From NCBI GenBank assembly GCA_037976565.1, contig CP137679.1, positions 10,638,992 to 10,702,991 on the forward strand: 64,000 nucleotides of DNA, given 5' to 3'. This document shows positions 36,371-50,500 of the stretch, one piece after another. This DNA comes from Mesocentrotus franciscanus. Taxonomy: Eukaryota; Echinodermata; Echinoidea; Camarodonta; Strongylocentrotidae. Positions within the stretch are counted from its first letter, which is position 1. Each line of letters starts with the position of its first letter. The position numbers and the translations under genes are program-made. A model generated the notes under the pieces. It worked only from the letters and a program-made list of their open reading frames with translations, made no database searches and was not told the DNA's origin.

Positions 36371-37709
36371 AAGGAAGGAAAATGGAGAGAGGGAGGGGAG
36401 ATAGATAGATAGAGAGAGAGCAAAAAGGATATAGATAAATGGAGAGGGGAGGTAGAGAAAAGGGATATTTAAAAATGTTAGAATACAGAGATGAGGAGAG
36501 AGAAGAGTAATAGAAAGTAAAATACAGTGACAGAAATTAAAAGAAAAGAAATTGAAATGGGGAGAACAGTAAGAAAGAATAAGGGAGGGAGAAAGAAAAA
36601 CAAAATGATAAAATATTGATACTAAGTCAACATCTACTGTAGATGTAGAGTGGTCCTGTTCCAAGACCCCTGGAACCCCATCCCAGTCCAGGGGGGTGTT
36701 TCACAAAGACTAAGATCGACTTTAAGTTGGACTTAAGTATAACAGGCCGTTCATGCCATTGGTTGCTATCCCCATTGGTCTCTAAATTATAATCTTTAGA
36801 TAATATTTTTTCTTCAATAATGAACTATCAAAAAATGTAAACTCTGTAGATTTTAGACCACGATTTGTACGTCCCTTGAAAGACAAATGCCAGTAAATGG
36901 TGAGAGCAAACAGTGGCATGAACGGCCTGTTATACTTATAGTCCAACTTAAAGTCGATCTTAGTCTTTGTGAAACACCCCCCTGGACTCATCTGTGACAT
37001 GAATGTACTACTCTTTTTATTTTGCATATGTTAACAAACTATATTCGTGGAAAACCATCTAAAAATAACACAAGCTCTTCAAAATTTCATAGAGAGCAGA
37101 TTTATCATACCTGTAATAGAAGGTGTCGTGACGACATTCAGGGTGCTTGGATTCTGACCAACAGCGTTCTTCGCCACCACCCTTAGTTGATACTCCTTGT
37201 TCTCGTCAAGGCTGCGAAGCGTGTAGGTTTGATTACCAGGCATTGCTTCCAGATTATCCACATAAGTCAGCCAAGTTGGTGAGGTGCTGTGTGAGGAGAA
37301 TGAATAAAAAGGCTGTATTTAAGTCTACAATACATTACGTACCGTATGGTCCTTTTCATTAGATTTTTAAAATGCCGTAATTTTAATTTGCTGGGCTTTC
37401 CCATCATTCAATATGTCTAAAAACTGTTTATCTTGAGTTTGTGATATGTTGAATCAATAGATGATAATAACATTTCACAAATGCATTTTACTTTTATTTA
37501 AATTGTTTTTACTTGTACAGTATAATTAGCATGAAGTGGAAATAATCAGATCAAATCTAAAAGCATATATATGATTAACTGTAGGACAAAACTGCAAAAT
37601 GCCTAAAAGCTCTAAATGTCTCTTCTTTCCCCTTCTCTCTTTCTATCTCTCTCTCTCTTCTATCTCTATGTCTGTATGTATGTGTGTGTGTGTGTGTCTC
37701 TCTCTTCTC

Positions 37710-37740
<31 letters not shown>

Positions 37741-40331
37741 TCTCTCTTTTTTCCACCTCTCTCTGTCTCTCCTGTTGCCATATCCACAGACTTTGACAAT
37801 AATTACATGCTTTAAATTTACACAATTCTGTGTCTCTAGCCATTCTTGATAAAGCAATATCTTAAAATGATTCATCAACAGTACTCTTTTTCTCCCTCTA
37901 ATCTTCTTGCCCTTGATCTGCTCCATCAGTGACAGACTCTCTAAACCTCCTTGTAACAAGTGTCCTTAGACGCACAGTCAGACTATACACCAAAATGTTT
38001 CTTCAACTAGTTTGATTAAACCTACATGTACCTCAGTCTATACTGAATCTGGAAGTGAGTTGTATCAGCAACATCTCCCCCAGCAATCCAGACCAGGTAC
38101 GCTGAAGTGGCGGACAGAGGATAGGCTTCCAAGATACTAGGCTCACCAGGAACACCTAGTGGAGAGGAGGTTGGCATTTCATTGTTAGAAACCATTCTTT
38201 ATTCATTTCTCAATATTTTATCAACTTGACATAGCATGTTTAATTAAAATGTATCAAAGCGAAATGCTCTGTGCATATTATGATAGATCATGAATCATGG
38301 TCTTATAACCACTTCTGTGCCAAAAGAAACCACAAAGACTGTAACAATTTTTTTTTCTTCAAAGGTCAAATTTGGGGGTTAAATTCTTGATTTCATTGGT
38401 GATTTGGCTTTAGATATGTTCCATGGGAGCAACCTTTGCATGTAAATTGTACACGTATGAAAAGCACCATTTACCAAGTAAAACAGGTACTAGGAATCAC
38501 ACTATCAGGGCAATATTTGCTATATAATGGTGTCAATAGTAATACTCGTGATTTTGATTTAATTACACAATCTCTCCATCCAATACATACCCAATCTCTT
38601 AACCCAATATATACCAAACTTGTTATTTTTTCAAAAAGAATAATGAAATTCATTAATTTAATGTATAATTCGCTGGTAAAATAAGGAATATAAAGAAGAA
38701 TTAAGAGCCTTTTATCTTACCAACAATAGTAAGGTAGAATGATTCTCTCCCATTGCCCACACTGTTAGAGGCAACACAGCTATACCAGCCTGCAAAAAAA
38801 GAAGAAGACATAATTTATTACTTTACATAATTGCTGATTTCCTAACTTTGCTAATTTGTATATTTCATGACTGCCAGAATGAATCCATGTCATTGTATTA
38901 ACATGAATGCGTTTGAAAAGTGAATGAAAATGTTCATGTTTAAATAGAATTGTATTTTTGAGGAGGCGAGTTGGGTCAGTCGGTACAGCGTTTGCCTGTC
39001 GAACCAAAGATGGTGGGTTCAAATCCAACCCAGGCGGATGACTGAAGCCTGTGTTGTGTGATTAAGTGCCCCTCCTGTTTCATAGATGCAGACTATGTTG
39101 CAGTGGAAAACACTCCATCCCTCGGATAGGATGTTAAATGGAGGCCCTGTGTAGAGGAGAGTCACCAACTTTGCACAGCAAGAACCTACTGCACTGTGCA
39201 CAACAGAGTAGGGGGAAACCCTGATGTAGTGGTCCTCCTGCACACCCCAAATTAGTTATACTGGGAGAGACTCGAGGGTTACAGTGTTTCAGTACGCTTT
39301 TTGCCCCCAGGCACGGGCTACGCCAATAATTTAATAATATTTAATAATAATAATAATAAATTTTAAAGACAAAAGATAATGTAAAGTGCACCTTAACCAT
39401 CACATCCTAAGAAAGAAAATCCTTTGGATTAAAAACAAAGTACATGTAAAGGTTACATGGCATTTTATCACAGAAACATCAGATTTTGGCAAAAGCCAGC
39501 TTTCACAAATCATATCTAAAGCTGTTTTATCAAGATGTATGTCTTTCCAATAAACATTTGGCAAACATCTGATAGTACACAGTTGGTCTGTAAACCGACA
39601 GCCTAATAATACCTTTCAACTATAAATTAATCAAATTAGCCATCTAATTTACAAGGAAAACAGAGTCCCCGTCCTTAGCCAAATCAAGAGCCGGAAGTTA
39701 AATGTAACTTCTGATGTGTACATGACTGGCACCATGCACGTAGCTGTGGGATAATTAACAGTTTCCACTGATTTGTCATGAAAAAACCTTGAAGTACATG
39801 TGAAGTAACATCGTTTATTTTCTGTCGCAAGTCAACGCAAAGTGTTTCCGCCTGTTCATGTAGAGGTGTGAGAAAGTCATTGGTATATATGTCTCCTTGT
39901 TTTAAAAATAAAGCTAGGAGGAAAATAATTAGCGAACAAATTAAATTTAGATTGACTGAGCTACAACTAAATTGATAGAAGGCCAACATACGATGATATC
40001 GTCTTGTATAGGAAACAGTACATTATAAATGTTACAAAATAATGTACCATATGGGAGCCAGGGTGAACATATCAATCAGTTTTACTGAGAGAAATAGTAC
40101 ACTACTCATGAAAGAAGATTATCAGTAGATTCCATTCTCATACTCTTTTGATCAGGAATATCAAAGTTGAATGGAAGTACGACAGTGACTCAAACAAAAG
40201 AGAAAAAATGACAAAAAGAGACAGAGAGAGAAGGAAAGAGAGAGAGAGAGAGAGAGGGGGAAGAGGTGATACATTTAGGATGAATTATATACCAAGGACA
40301 AAAAGAGACAGAAAGAGAAGGGAAGCAAGAG

Positions 40332-40366
<35 letters not shown>

Positions 40367-41502
40367 GTTGATGATAAAGAATGACTAACCTATAAGATTT
40401 ATAACAGGAAAAAATGTAAAGTAAAATAATGGAAAATAAATCTAAGAAGAGGAAATGGGAAAAAACGATGGAGAAAGAGAGAGAGAGAGAAAGAGAGATA
40501 GAGAGAGAGAGGGAGAGAGAGAGAGAAAGAGAGAAATGCAGATTAAGAGAGAGAGAGGGAGATAAAGAGAAAAAAACGAGGGAGGGGGGAAGAATTACAT
40601 TAGAAAAATTGAAAGAGGTTAATCTAACTTTAATAATATATGCTAATCACAGTGTTGCATTTTTTGGACATATCTTATTTTAGCATCGATTTCCTTCTTT
40701 ATGCTCTGATGGCGCTAACTAGGAATACAGGAGACATGTCAATTAGTGGAATATTGCCTCTGCACCTACACATGTTGAGAACATGTTACCCTAATTACAC
40801 AATATTTCCTCAGAAATGCCTCAGGAACGCAACTGATTTAAGACTTGATACCGGACACCTTAAGTGTGAGCAAAAACTTTATTTCACCCTCTTTTTGCTC
40901 AGGAACTAGAAAATCTGAGTCAATTTGAAAGATACAGAAAGATACAGAACCCTACAGAGGAGGCAGGATGGCTCAGTGGTAGAGCAGTGCTCTTGTAACT
41001 GGGTGGTCCAGGGTTCGAAACCAAGTCGATGCGCTAGTGCCCTTTGGTAAGGCATTAATCCTCATTACCAAGTCTCTCAGAAAGGACTTAAAGCTGTCAG
41101 CCCCCTGGTTGCTTACTTACAAGCATACACATGCTTTCTTAGCAGTCAGGCAAAACAAACACACAAATTCAAACAGCAACCTTCTACAAATTACATGTAC
41201 ATAATATGCTGTGTATTTAAAGAAGAAGTTGTTACTAACAGGAGGCACATTACAATAAAGTGTTAAATCATTTTAAGAAATGATAAATTTAACAAAAATG
41301 TAAAGTGTAGGCCTGAAATGAGGTGGAACAGATGACCTGGGCACCCTTGTCTAACATGTTTCTTCATTGAAAAGAAACAGAGATACTATGAGCCAATATC
41401 TGTCTCATCAATAAGATGCATGGCCACTATGATGATACCACTAAACTTTTATAAAAGCAAAAGGAATAAAAAGGAATACAAAGCTAAACGAGCAGAGATA
41501 GA

Positions 41503-41558
<56 letters not shown>

Positions 41559-44500
41559 TGACAGAGAGAGTGACAGAGATAGAAAGCATTCAATGTGAAT
41601 TTTGCTGGATTCTGTAATGATTTTATTCTCCGTCATTGCCAGAGCTCAGCAATACCTCAGATCATGATTCCACTAGTAGGATATGAAAAGTAAAAATGAC
41701 CTTTTCTTTTCAGTCCAAATAGGTGTTTAGAGAGTGCAATGTCCTAGAAGAATCCATGCGGACCGACTGACGTAACTCATGCTCTCCAACAACCCAACAC
41801 CTCTTGAGTCACCGGGAGCACGCTCAGGGTTATCAAAAAAAAAAATCACAAAAACCGCAGAAACACGACCTCACTATCAAATCCATGTTTGTTGGTTTAG
41901 TCAAACTTTGTTCGCAATAGCCGCAATCCATGCTCATCTTACTTCTTGTGTGAGGAGATACGGCAATCCGATTCTTGGCGAGAGAACACCCTCAGCTAGC
42001 CTTTCACGGGTAATTTACCCTTGGTCGGCGAAACCCAATTAAGACGTGACTAGGTCTTTTCCTTGTCCTGTCCTACTCTTATCAAGTGCTATTCCTTGGT
42101 AAAGGACTACACCTAATGGCTCTGGGCAGATCGACGACTGACTGAATTTTCTTGAGGTGGTAAACGTTTGAAATTTCAATGATTTTTTTTCACAGTTTCA
42201 CAGCTAGAAAGTATTTTTAATCTCAGGAGGTAGGTTATGGAATGACCGACATTAACCCATGAATAAAAAAGAGGAAATTCTGATTTTGTAAAAATTAGAA
42301 GAATGTAGGGTTGAAGAAAAGTTCATCTACATGAAGATATTTGCATACATGTTTGGCAGATTTTCTGCAAAAGCTGGTTCATGGTTGTAATATCACCAGT
42401 GCCTCAATTTTTAATTGTGAAGAATATCTAAAGAAATGGTTTTGCTGCAGTTGAAATAAATGTGGTTTTATTTAATGGATATTTATAAATGCCTGAAAAT
42501 CTAATTTTTTTTAATGGTTCATCCACCTGTAATTCATAAAGCATTAACAACCACTATCAACAATATTTGAAATCAAAGAAGTAATATATATATTCATCTG
42601 ATTTTTCAGCCTATCAGAGCAGTCTAGATTAATATACAACTGACCAGTCACAGCAGATACAAGAGAACTGACTTCAATATCCAACCAATCATACAAGGTG
42701 TGGCCAAATCTTTTTTTGTAATACCAATCAAAGCAGCTGAAATGACTGCAATAGATATCCAATCTCAGCAGTTGCAAAAAAATTACTTCAAATCACAGCA
42801 CTCATGCCACACTTGGCTTCAATAAACAACTAACTACGCATACATCGGTGATGGTATTAACTGATTTTTTAGAACCAATTAATCACAAGCTTCTGAACAA
42901 CCTATTACAGCAACAACAAAAAAGTAAACATCACAAGCCATCAATCATGGCCATTATAATCAAATTGAGTTCTTCAAACAATCAGTCACAACAGTAATTT
43001 GAATTGCCTGACGAAGAAAGCAATCACAACCCAAATACAAAGGTGCAAATAGATACAACATAAGCAACAGAATGAAGATTGCCATCTACAATGCAACTAA
43101 CCATAAAAACAATCCCATCAGTCAGAATGTATAGCTTTAAAGCAAAATGTAGTGGCACGAAAAGATGCGTCTGGAACGCAAAAGGCATAATATTTAGTCA
43201 TTTTTGTTAATCAAAAATTCTGTTTTTACATATCTTAATGAAAGTCTAGATACCATTAAGCCTAATCCAGATATTACATGTATTTACCAGCACCATATCC
43301 TAATGATATAGTACTAACTCTAATGTGATAAAATTATGATTTTCAACAATTATGCATTATGCGTTCCGGATGCGTCTTTTCACTGAACTACTTAAATACA
43401 TGAATTACCAAGTCTTGTACAACACAAAATCCCACTGCAGTCAAAGAGTCACTGACTTCCAAAGAAAAACAAACAACCACTGAACTCACAAAGTTACTGA
43501 CCTAGCAGTCAGCTATGTTAGTAGCTGCCAAAATTCACAGCCTATTCTTAGCTGTTATAGTCACCATGGGAAATCTAGTGTTACTCTCCTTGCAGAAATA
43601 CGTTGATGCTGCTGCTTTTGTCTTTGGCTAGAGGAACTATTTTCAAGACAATGAACAAGGGATAATAATTTGGGTTGCTGCTAGACACATGCACCAGTGA
43701 AAACTGCTCCCTGTTCTGTTTCTTACCTTGGTCGATTATTTTAATGTAACCTTGAACCCGATTCTAAACCTAAACCTGACCTAGAACCCAATTGCAACCT
43801 TAGCCTAGAGCAAATGTCAACTATAAAAGCAAATATTGAATTACTGCTGGGACATTAGGATTATCTTAACTTCTCTCCTAATCCTGAATTAAACAACTCT
43901 TACACTCGTTCCCTACAGTTTTCCATACTAATTAGAATAAAGCAACGATTTTTGAACTTGACAAAATCTCAGTTTTCTTGCTCTGTCATCTGAAGCATTC
44001 CCCAATCCCCAAAGGAAAGATTAAATTCTTTGTAACATGCCACTAATTAATATATATGTATTTTATCACAAACGTGCAAGCTCTTTAATGAAATATCCTT
44101 CCGACACTTGAAGCAGAGTAATCAATCAACTTCCAAGTCCAATACTGTCTTGAAAGTTATAAAAGAACTAAAAATAATCCTACCATGATTAACATGTTTT
44201 TAAAGCACCAGGGAAATTAGGAATAAATATTTGAAGAATAGCTGTATAGCACGTTGAGGAAGTTTCAACCTGTATATCTCTGATTAGATCTTGCAACATT
44301 AGATTAAGACATGAGTTTATAGGAAGTTTACATGAATGAGTAATTCAATGAACTTGGTTTCAACTCAGTCTCGTGCCAAAACTTGTGCGTTATGTGTCCC
44401 TGAATACTTTCCTTCTTTACCCATTTGCACGAGGTGTCAAGTAATTGTGTTGTAAGTGATTTTGATGAATATTTACCCTTTTCACCTGTTGTTCTATCTG

Positions 44501-47500
44501 AACAATGTACAGTACATGAAATGTTTCTGAAGTATTTTTACCCTCTCCTCCCCCTTCTCTCTATCTATCTGTCTGTTTCTATGTCCCTTTCCCAATCTAT
44601 TCTTTTCTCTTGTTTTTTTCCTCTCTGTTACCGGTATGTATATGGTGGTTATATTTCTCTCTTTCTCTATTTTCATATTGCTCTCTCTCTCTCTCTCTCT
44701 CTCGATCGATCGATTCTTTCACTTTTCCCCTCTCTTTCTATATACAATATATAAATTTATCAGTGTATCTAGGCATTGAAACATTTAGGGAAGGATCCAA
44801 TATTTCATCTTTTATCTTATTTCTCTCTATTTCTCTTTATCTATCTCTCCCCTCCCTCTCATCAATACCTTCTAACAACACCACAAAAAACATATCAAAT
44901 ATTCTTAAGTACTGAATCAAGTAACCTCAGCCTCTCTATATATTAAGGTTATGTAACATCAAATAAGGTAGGGGAAACAACACCTCTCTCTTTCCAGCAC
45001 CTTTGAGACATGACACTTGAAACCAAAGTGATCCACGCTCGATCCATCCTCGGCGAGGTAAGACATTCTAATATAACCCTTTTTTCACGTTGCCATGAAC
45101 ACTCATTCCCTTGCCTTCCTGTTGAATGATCTAGCATAAGAACTCAAACATTTCCTCTGCACTCGCAGGCGTCGGAATGTCGCAGATGTGTATCGCAACC
45201 AACCCCCAACACGAAAACCGATACGGTGGGACTACACTGAGGGTAGGGTGTGTTTGAATTGGTTTGTATTAGATTACCTGATCACATCAAGAAGGAGTGT
45301 GTATGCCCAGGCTTTGATTATTATCACAAATGTGCATTGATTGTGAAGTCTGCTACTAACTAACAGTGCAATTCATCATTTATATGACACATATATGCTT
45401 CGACGTGTTGAAAGGAGGTGTTCCTGACAGCAGAAACACTTCATAAAGAAATCAAACTCACTGACATTTATTCTGAATGTTTTTGTAGAGTTCAGTTTAA
45501 GTTTGAAACCATGTACAAGACCAACTGATCACAAAGTATGAACATGGCATATTCAACACTTTACTTAAACATATATTATATATTTTACATGATTCTTGAT
45601 CTGTACTATCCATCACAGCATTCTACAGCCTAGAAACAAGCATTAATGTATCCTTTGATCGATACTAAGCCTAATATAAGTTGGGATGATACCCATTATA
45701 AAAATGTTGAATGAGAAAGAACAACAGGTAAAATTGGTTTATTTCCAACAACCCCAATGTGTTGTTACTTGCCATGGATTTTTAAAAGTTCTTTATATGC
45801 TACACAAATGAGCCGTATTGTATTTAATATCATTATGGTCGCGTTTATCGACCAAATTTTTGCCTAGAATCAGCGTTTTCAAACGTCTTTCAGGCAAATT
45901 TTTAAGGCGATAAACGCAAAGCCCTATTTCAAACGTCTTTAGATATGGGCATATTGTAACGCCGAAAAAGGTGCGTTTTGAATGTGACATACAGCCAGAA
46001 TCACGTTTATGAGACACGATAAACGCAAAGCTGTTTTGAACCCCACATACAAATCGGACCTTCCCATATAGCTCTATGGACCTTCCCAGGCTAATCCGCT
46101 TCCAGGGTCAAACGGCGCAAAGCAGCTGCGCAGAGACAAGGCCTTTATTTTGAATCGTGAAGAGACGATAAACGCGACATCCCGAGAATCACGTTCGTAT
46201 AGTGGGGTTCGATAGTGGGGTTCGATAGTGGGGTTCGATATGTACATATCTGATGGCAAGACCCGATAAACGCAACCTTAGATATACTAAAGGCTTCAAG
46301 ATTATTTAATTGTTTCCAGTGCAAGATTAGTCTATACTGAGGATTTAACAAAAATTTTGTTAGGTGCCTTGAGAATTTCCCAGGAATGGATATGAGCACA
46401 TTAGAAATGTTGCTATTATCATATGTGAACGGGAAATTATTCAAAAAAAATAAAGGAGTTGTCACTTACCTTGGTCACTTTTGCTCAGTTCTGTGATGGT
46501 CAGAGCCCCTGTATCGGTCACATACACTCTACCCCTGGACAGCAGGGGGTCTTGACCATCCAGCCAGGTGTAGGAAGGGTCTGGATGACCACTGGCCTGG
46601 CAGGTGACGGTCAGCTGCTGACCGGCTAGGAGGGTCATGTTGGGGAGTGGTGTCACGGTGGGCTCGACTGCAAGAAAGAATAAAAGCCACAGGATAACCC
46701 TACTGTTCAAAATATCACAAGTGCTTGTGGTGCTATTGTTGTTTGATGATGTGAATCAGGGGTGATCTGACAACTGCTCCAGTGCAATATTTTGTCAACT
46801 ACATAGCGTTACTTGAAGGAATGATATAAGGGAAATGCGAAAGAGGTGCCGGTAGACAACAAATCACTTGGTTTGACAACATCGAGCAGTGGACTCGACT
46901 TTGTGACGAAAAGGTCAGAGCAAGCTCTCATGATCGAAGACGACAGAAGTACATAGCCACAAACCCCAGCCTGGGACGTCACCAGATCAATAGGGCAGCT
47001 GGGTAGCGATTGGGTTCTAAAGTTAGCTTTAGGGGTAGGGTTAGGATTAGGATTAGGATAGGGGTAAGGATTAGGTACAGTGTTGTGTATATAGGGTTAG
47101 GAATTCCACTAGTGTTGGATATTGAACAGAAGCAAACGTCAGTTCATCCGTGCTTGCACCAAAATCTGTAAGAGGTTGAATGACATGTACTTAACCAACA
47201 TTAAAAGATTTCTTCAAAAAACAGAGATTTCCTCAAAGCTCAGACTGATAACACAATGTATACTGTAAATTGTTCTGTGCAAGAAATGCATTCTTTTCAG
47301 TTTAGAATTGTAAGATTTGACCCCTTAAAGTTACTAAGACCATCTAACCCATTGACAAAAGGTTGTCAGTCTGACCGTAGCTGTCCAGTTCAGCCCCCAG
47401 AGCCCCGAAACTTGGGTCAATTTCACTGCATTTATCCCATGCACCAAACTTTTGTCAGTAGGAAGTAGTATGACTGGACATTACAAAACACAAAAAAATG

Positions 47501-50500
47501 ACAAAAATTTTCAGTCATACAAATTCCTAATAACAAAGTTTGGTGCATGGGCTAGATGGGGTGAAATTGACCTGATTTGGGGGTCTGTTTTGGGGGCTCT
47601 GGGGGCTAAAGCTGACGGCTTCGGTTAGACTGACAACCTCTTTGTCAATTAGTTAAATGGTCTAAGTAAATTTGAAGGGTCAGATGTTATGGATATGATA
47701 ATAATAATAACATAGGCTTCTATAGCGCATTTCATTTTTGGAGAAAATATCAATGCACTTTACAATAATAAAACAACAAAACAGATGACTACTTATTCAC
47801 GAACTAAAGAAATATCAAAGTGAGAACAAGATTAATCATGGCACATATCAACATCGCTTATAGTGAAATGAAAGCGAGTTACGACAAAGTACAGTAAAGT
47901 AGTTAAAATTTTGATGAAATATAATACCGTAATGCAATGGGGTTTCTATTTCGGGACAGGCTCCCAGACTAGTAGATTCATTAAAAGATTTATTCTGAAT
48001 TACCAAAGACATCCAGGTACGCATCTACAGTCACTGTTCCTTGAGCGTTGGTCACCTCACAGGTGTACATCCCTGCACTCTCGGGTGGAGTGTCTGCGAT
48101 ATTCAGTCTTCTTCCTTCCTCGTCGACGCTAGCCCAGGACGGGAGAGCGCCATCGTTGAACAACCAGGAGAGAGTTGGAGTTGGGGTGCCTGTTGCGTTG
48201 CATTGGAAGGTTACAACCATGTGCTCATGAACAGTCTGGTTTTCTGGTTCCACAACAAACTCGGGAACAGCTGAGAAGGGAGGGGAAAGAAAAAGAGGGT
48301 GTTATGATCTAGTCAATACACCACCAAACGAACCCTCTCATGGCTAAGTGAGGCAGTTTGAACTGCAAAATTTTGATGTTGCATATTAGATATTTGGAGA
48401 AGTTTGTCTCTCTTATTGAAATTCAAAGCTGTTTCATGAATTGTGAAGTACATGTACATGTAAGATATTATGGAATAGTATTGGTATAAAGATGAGATTA
48501 ATATTTTTAAAAGGCACTACAATGGAAAAGTACGAAATCTTTGAAGCTTTTTCTTCCTTCTTGCAAACTCAAATTGGGTCATGAATTATGAAGTTAGATA
48601 TCATGGAATGATTTAGGTATGATTATTAATGAAGAAGAAAAAAAAAAAAAATCATGATTATAATCTTGTCTGACTAAACTGTAATTTATAATCATGGTTG
48701 TCAACTTGGAGGCAGCATAGAATACGTAATGCTAAACTTTACATCCAATGCAGTTTACACATGATTGACCCATTTAAATGTAGTTACAAATAAATGTCCC
48801 TTGCAAATGGAAAATGATCGACTCACTCCATACAACCAGTGTTCCAGTAGCTTCGGCCATTCCGACGCTGCTCTCCGCCCTGCAACGATAACTCCCAGCA
48901 TGCTCAGGGTGCGCTCCAGTGAGCACCAGTCCGGCGTTGGTCTGGACGTAGGAGGGGTCGGAAGGGTCGAGCTGGAGAAGGACATCTTCTTTAAACCATG
49001 TGACCGTTGGAATGGGGTCGCCTATGACCGTGCAGGTCAGGGTGGTCTGTGACCCTTGACCTACGGTGACCTCACCAGGGCTAGATGTGATCTGAGGTGG
49101 AACTGTGATGAGAGAAGATGTGATTGGTGTGTCAATCTTTGGGTCATTCCATGGGCTTGGGGCAATTTTTTTGACATACCTGGGACCCATTTCACAAAGC
49201 CTTTTTTCAATGACAAATGACCAAAATCAGTGACAAATCTGTTGATAACCAATCAGAAACAAGCATTTCACTAGCTTATAACAAAAACTGTCATTTGTCA
49301 AAAAAGTTTTGTGAAATGGGGCCCAGAAGTGAGAACTTATGTCTCCTTTCAAACATCAGATCAGGAAGGCTTTCTAATATGGTCTACAACATGGTCATCA
49401 TGTAGTGAAAACTCTGTACAAAATGCAGTGCATCTTTAACAACAAAGTTATCCAATTGTTGGCAAAAATTATTGGCAAAATCAGGGAAATAAAAGAGAAT
49501 GCCACTATATAGCCTTACTTAGTAAACAAATACACATACATATCCGGTAGAAAGGGTTGTATGTCTACTGCATATGTCACTTACACCTTTAACACATTCT
49601 CCATCAAAATAATTTCTATTTTTAGAGTATATAATATGCCATGCCCTATTAAAGCTTTGATTTAAGCTAATACTAAAAGCACAGATTGAGGGCGAGTGGT
49701 ACCCTTTCTTCTGGATGACACCACCCAGCAGCTGATGACTAATCTCTCCTGAAATATGATACCAATCTTCAACTAGCCAAACTGGATTTCACGAAGCCCT
49801 CGATCCTAACCTGATCTCCACAAAACCGAGTGATTAACACAAATTAGGCTAATTTGTAAGCCAGATTATACTATTAGTGCAGAGTCACCGTTTCTCTCCG
49901 CAACCATGCCTAAAGGATATAGGAACGGCAATATTTGGCACGGTTCCACTTCAAAAGACCTCTTGAAGAAGTGGAAACCTATATTTGGATCCCTTTTCAC
50001 CATTTTTACCTTTCATATACAGTGAAACCTGTATATAAAGACCACCCAAGGGAGACAAGAAAAGTGGTCTTTACAAGCAGGTGGTCTTTATGTACAGGTT
50101 CCTTTAGTACATGTTTCAATAAGAAACCACTTTCAAGGGAAACAAAAAATGTGGTCTTTATAGACAGGTGGTCACTCAAGCAGGTTTGACTGTAGCACTG
50201 TAACAGCAGAGGGTGCCGACATAGTGCTCTGTACAATGACCTTTTGAAATAAATTAAATGTAATTATAGTTTCTTAATCCTCAAAGTGATAAGATAAATG
50301 TTGACCATCAAAAAGTGCATTAAGGAGCAAAGTGTGCTATAACTGATTGCAAGTGAACTCTATTAAATGATAAAGGCGTGATGACATGTCTTAAAACCCC
50401 ACTTTGAAAGTTACAACCTATGTTTTAGTAATATCTCAATGTCCAAACCAAACCACATTATAGTGATTTACACTGATTAGTATAGCTAGCATACACTGTA

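Larger units (their letters stand above)
38790..46469. other. 7.7-kb intron splitting Ig 5 (exons 6-7)
   Basis: No exon is recognised. It holds two SINEs, GA tracts at 40190-40600 and 41500-41580, a CT tract at 44540-44740, two inverted-repeat elements (43158-43382, 45836-46281) and a retroelement tail (46340-46430). The parts 41.6-43.1 kb and 44.9-45.8 kb show nothing I can name. Confidence 0.65.

Noticed and set aside
38960..39040. Possible tRNA gene
   Set aside because: Same reasoning: tRNA-like promoter boxes followed by a SINE body with an AAT tail.
40958..41040. Possible tRNA gene
   Set aside because: Good A and B boxes, but the acceptor stem is not closed and a long body shared with 31955-32131 follows: it is a SINE head.
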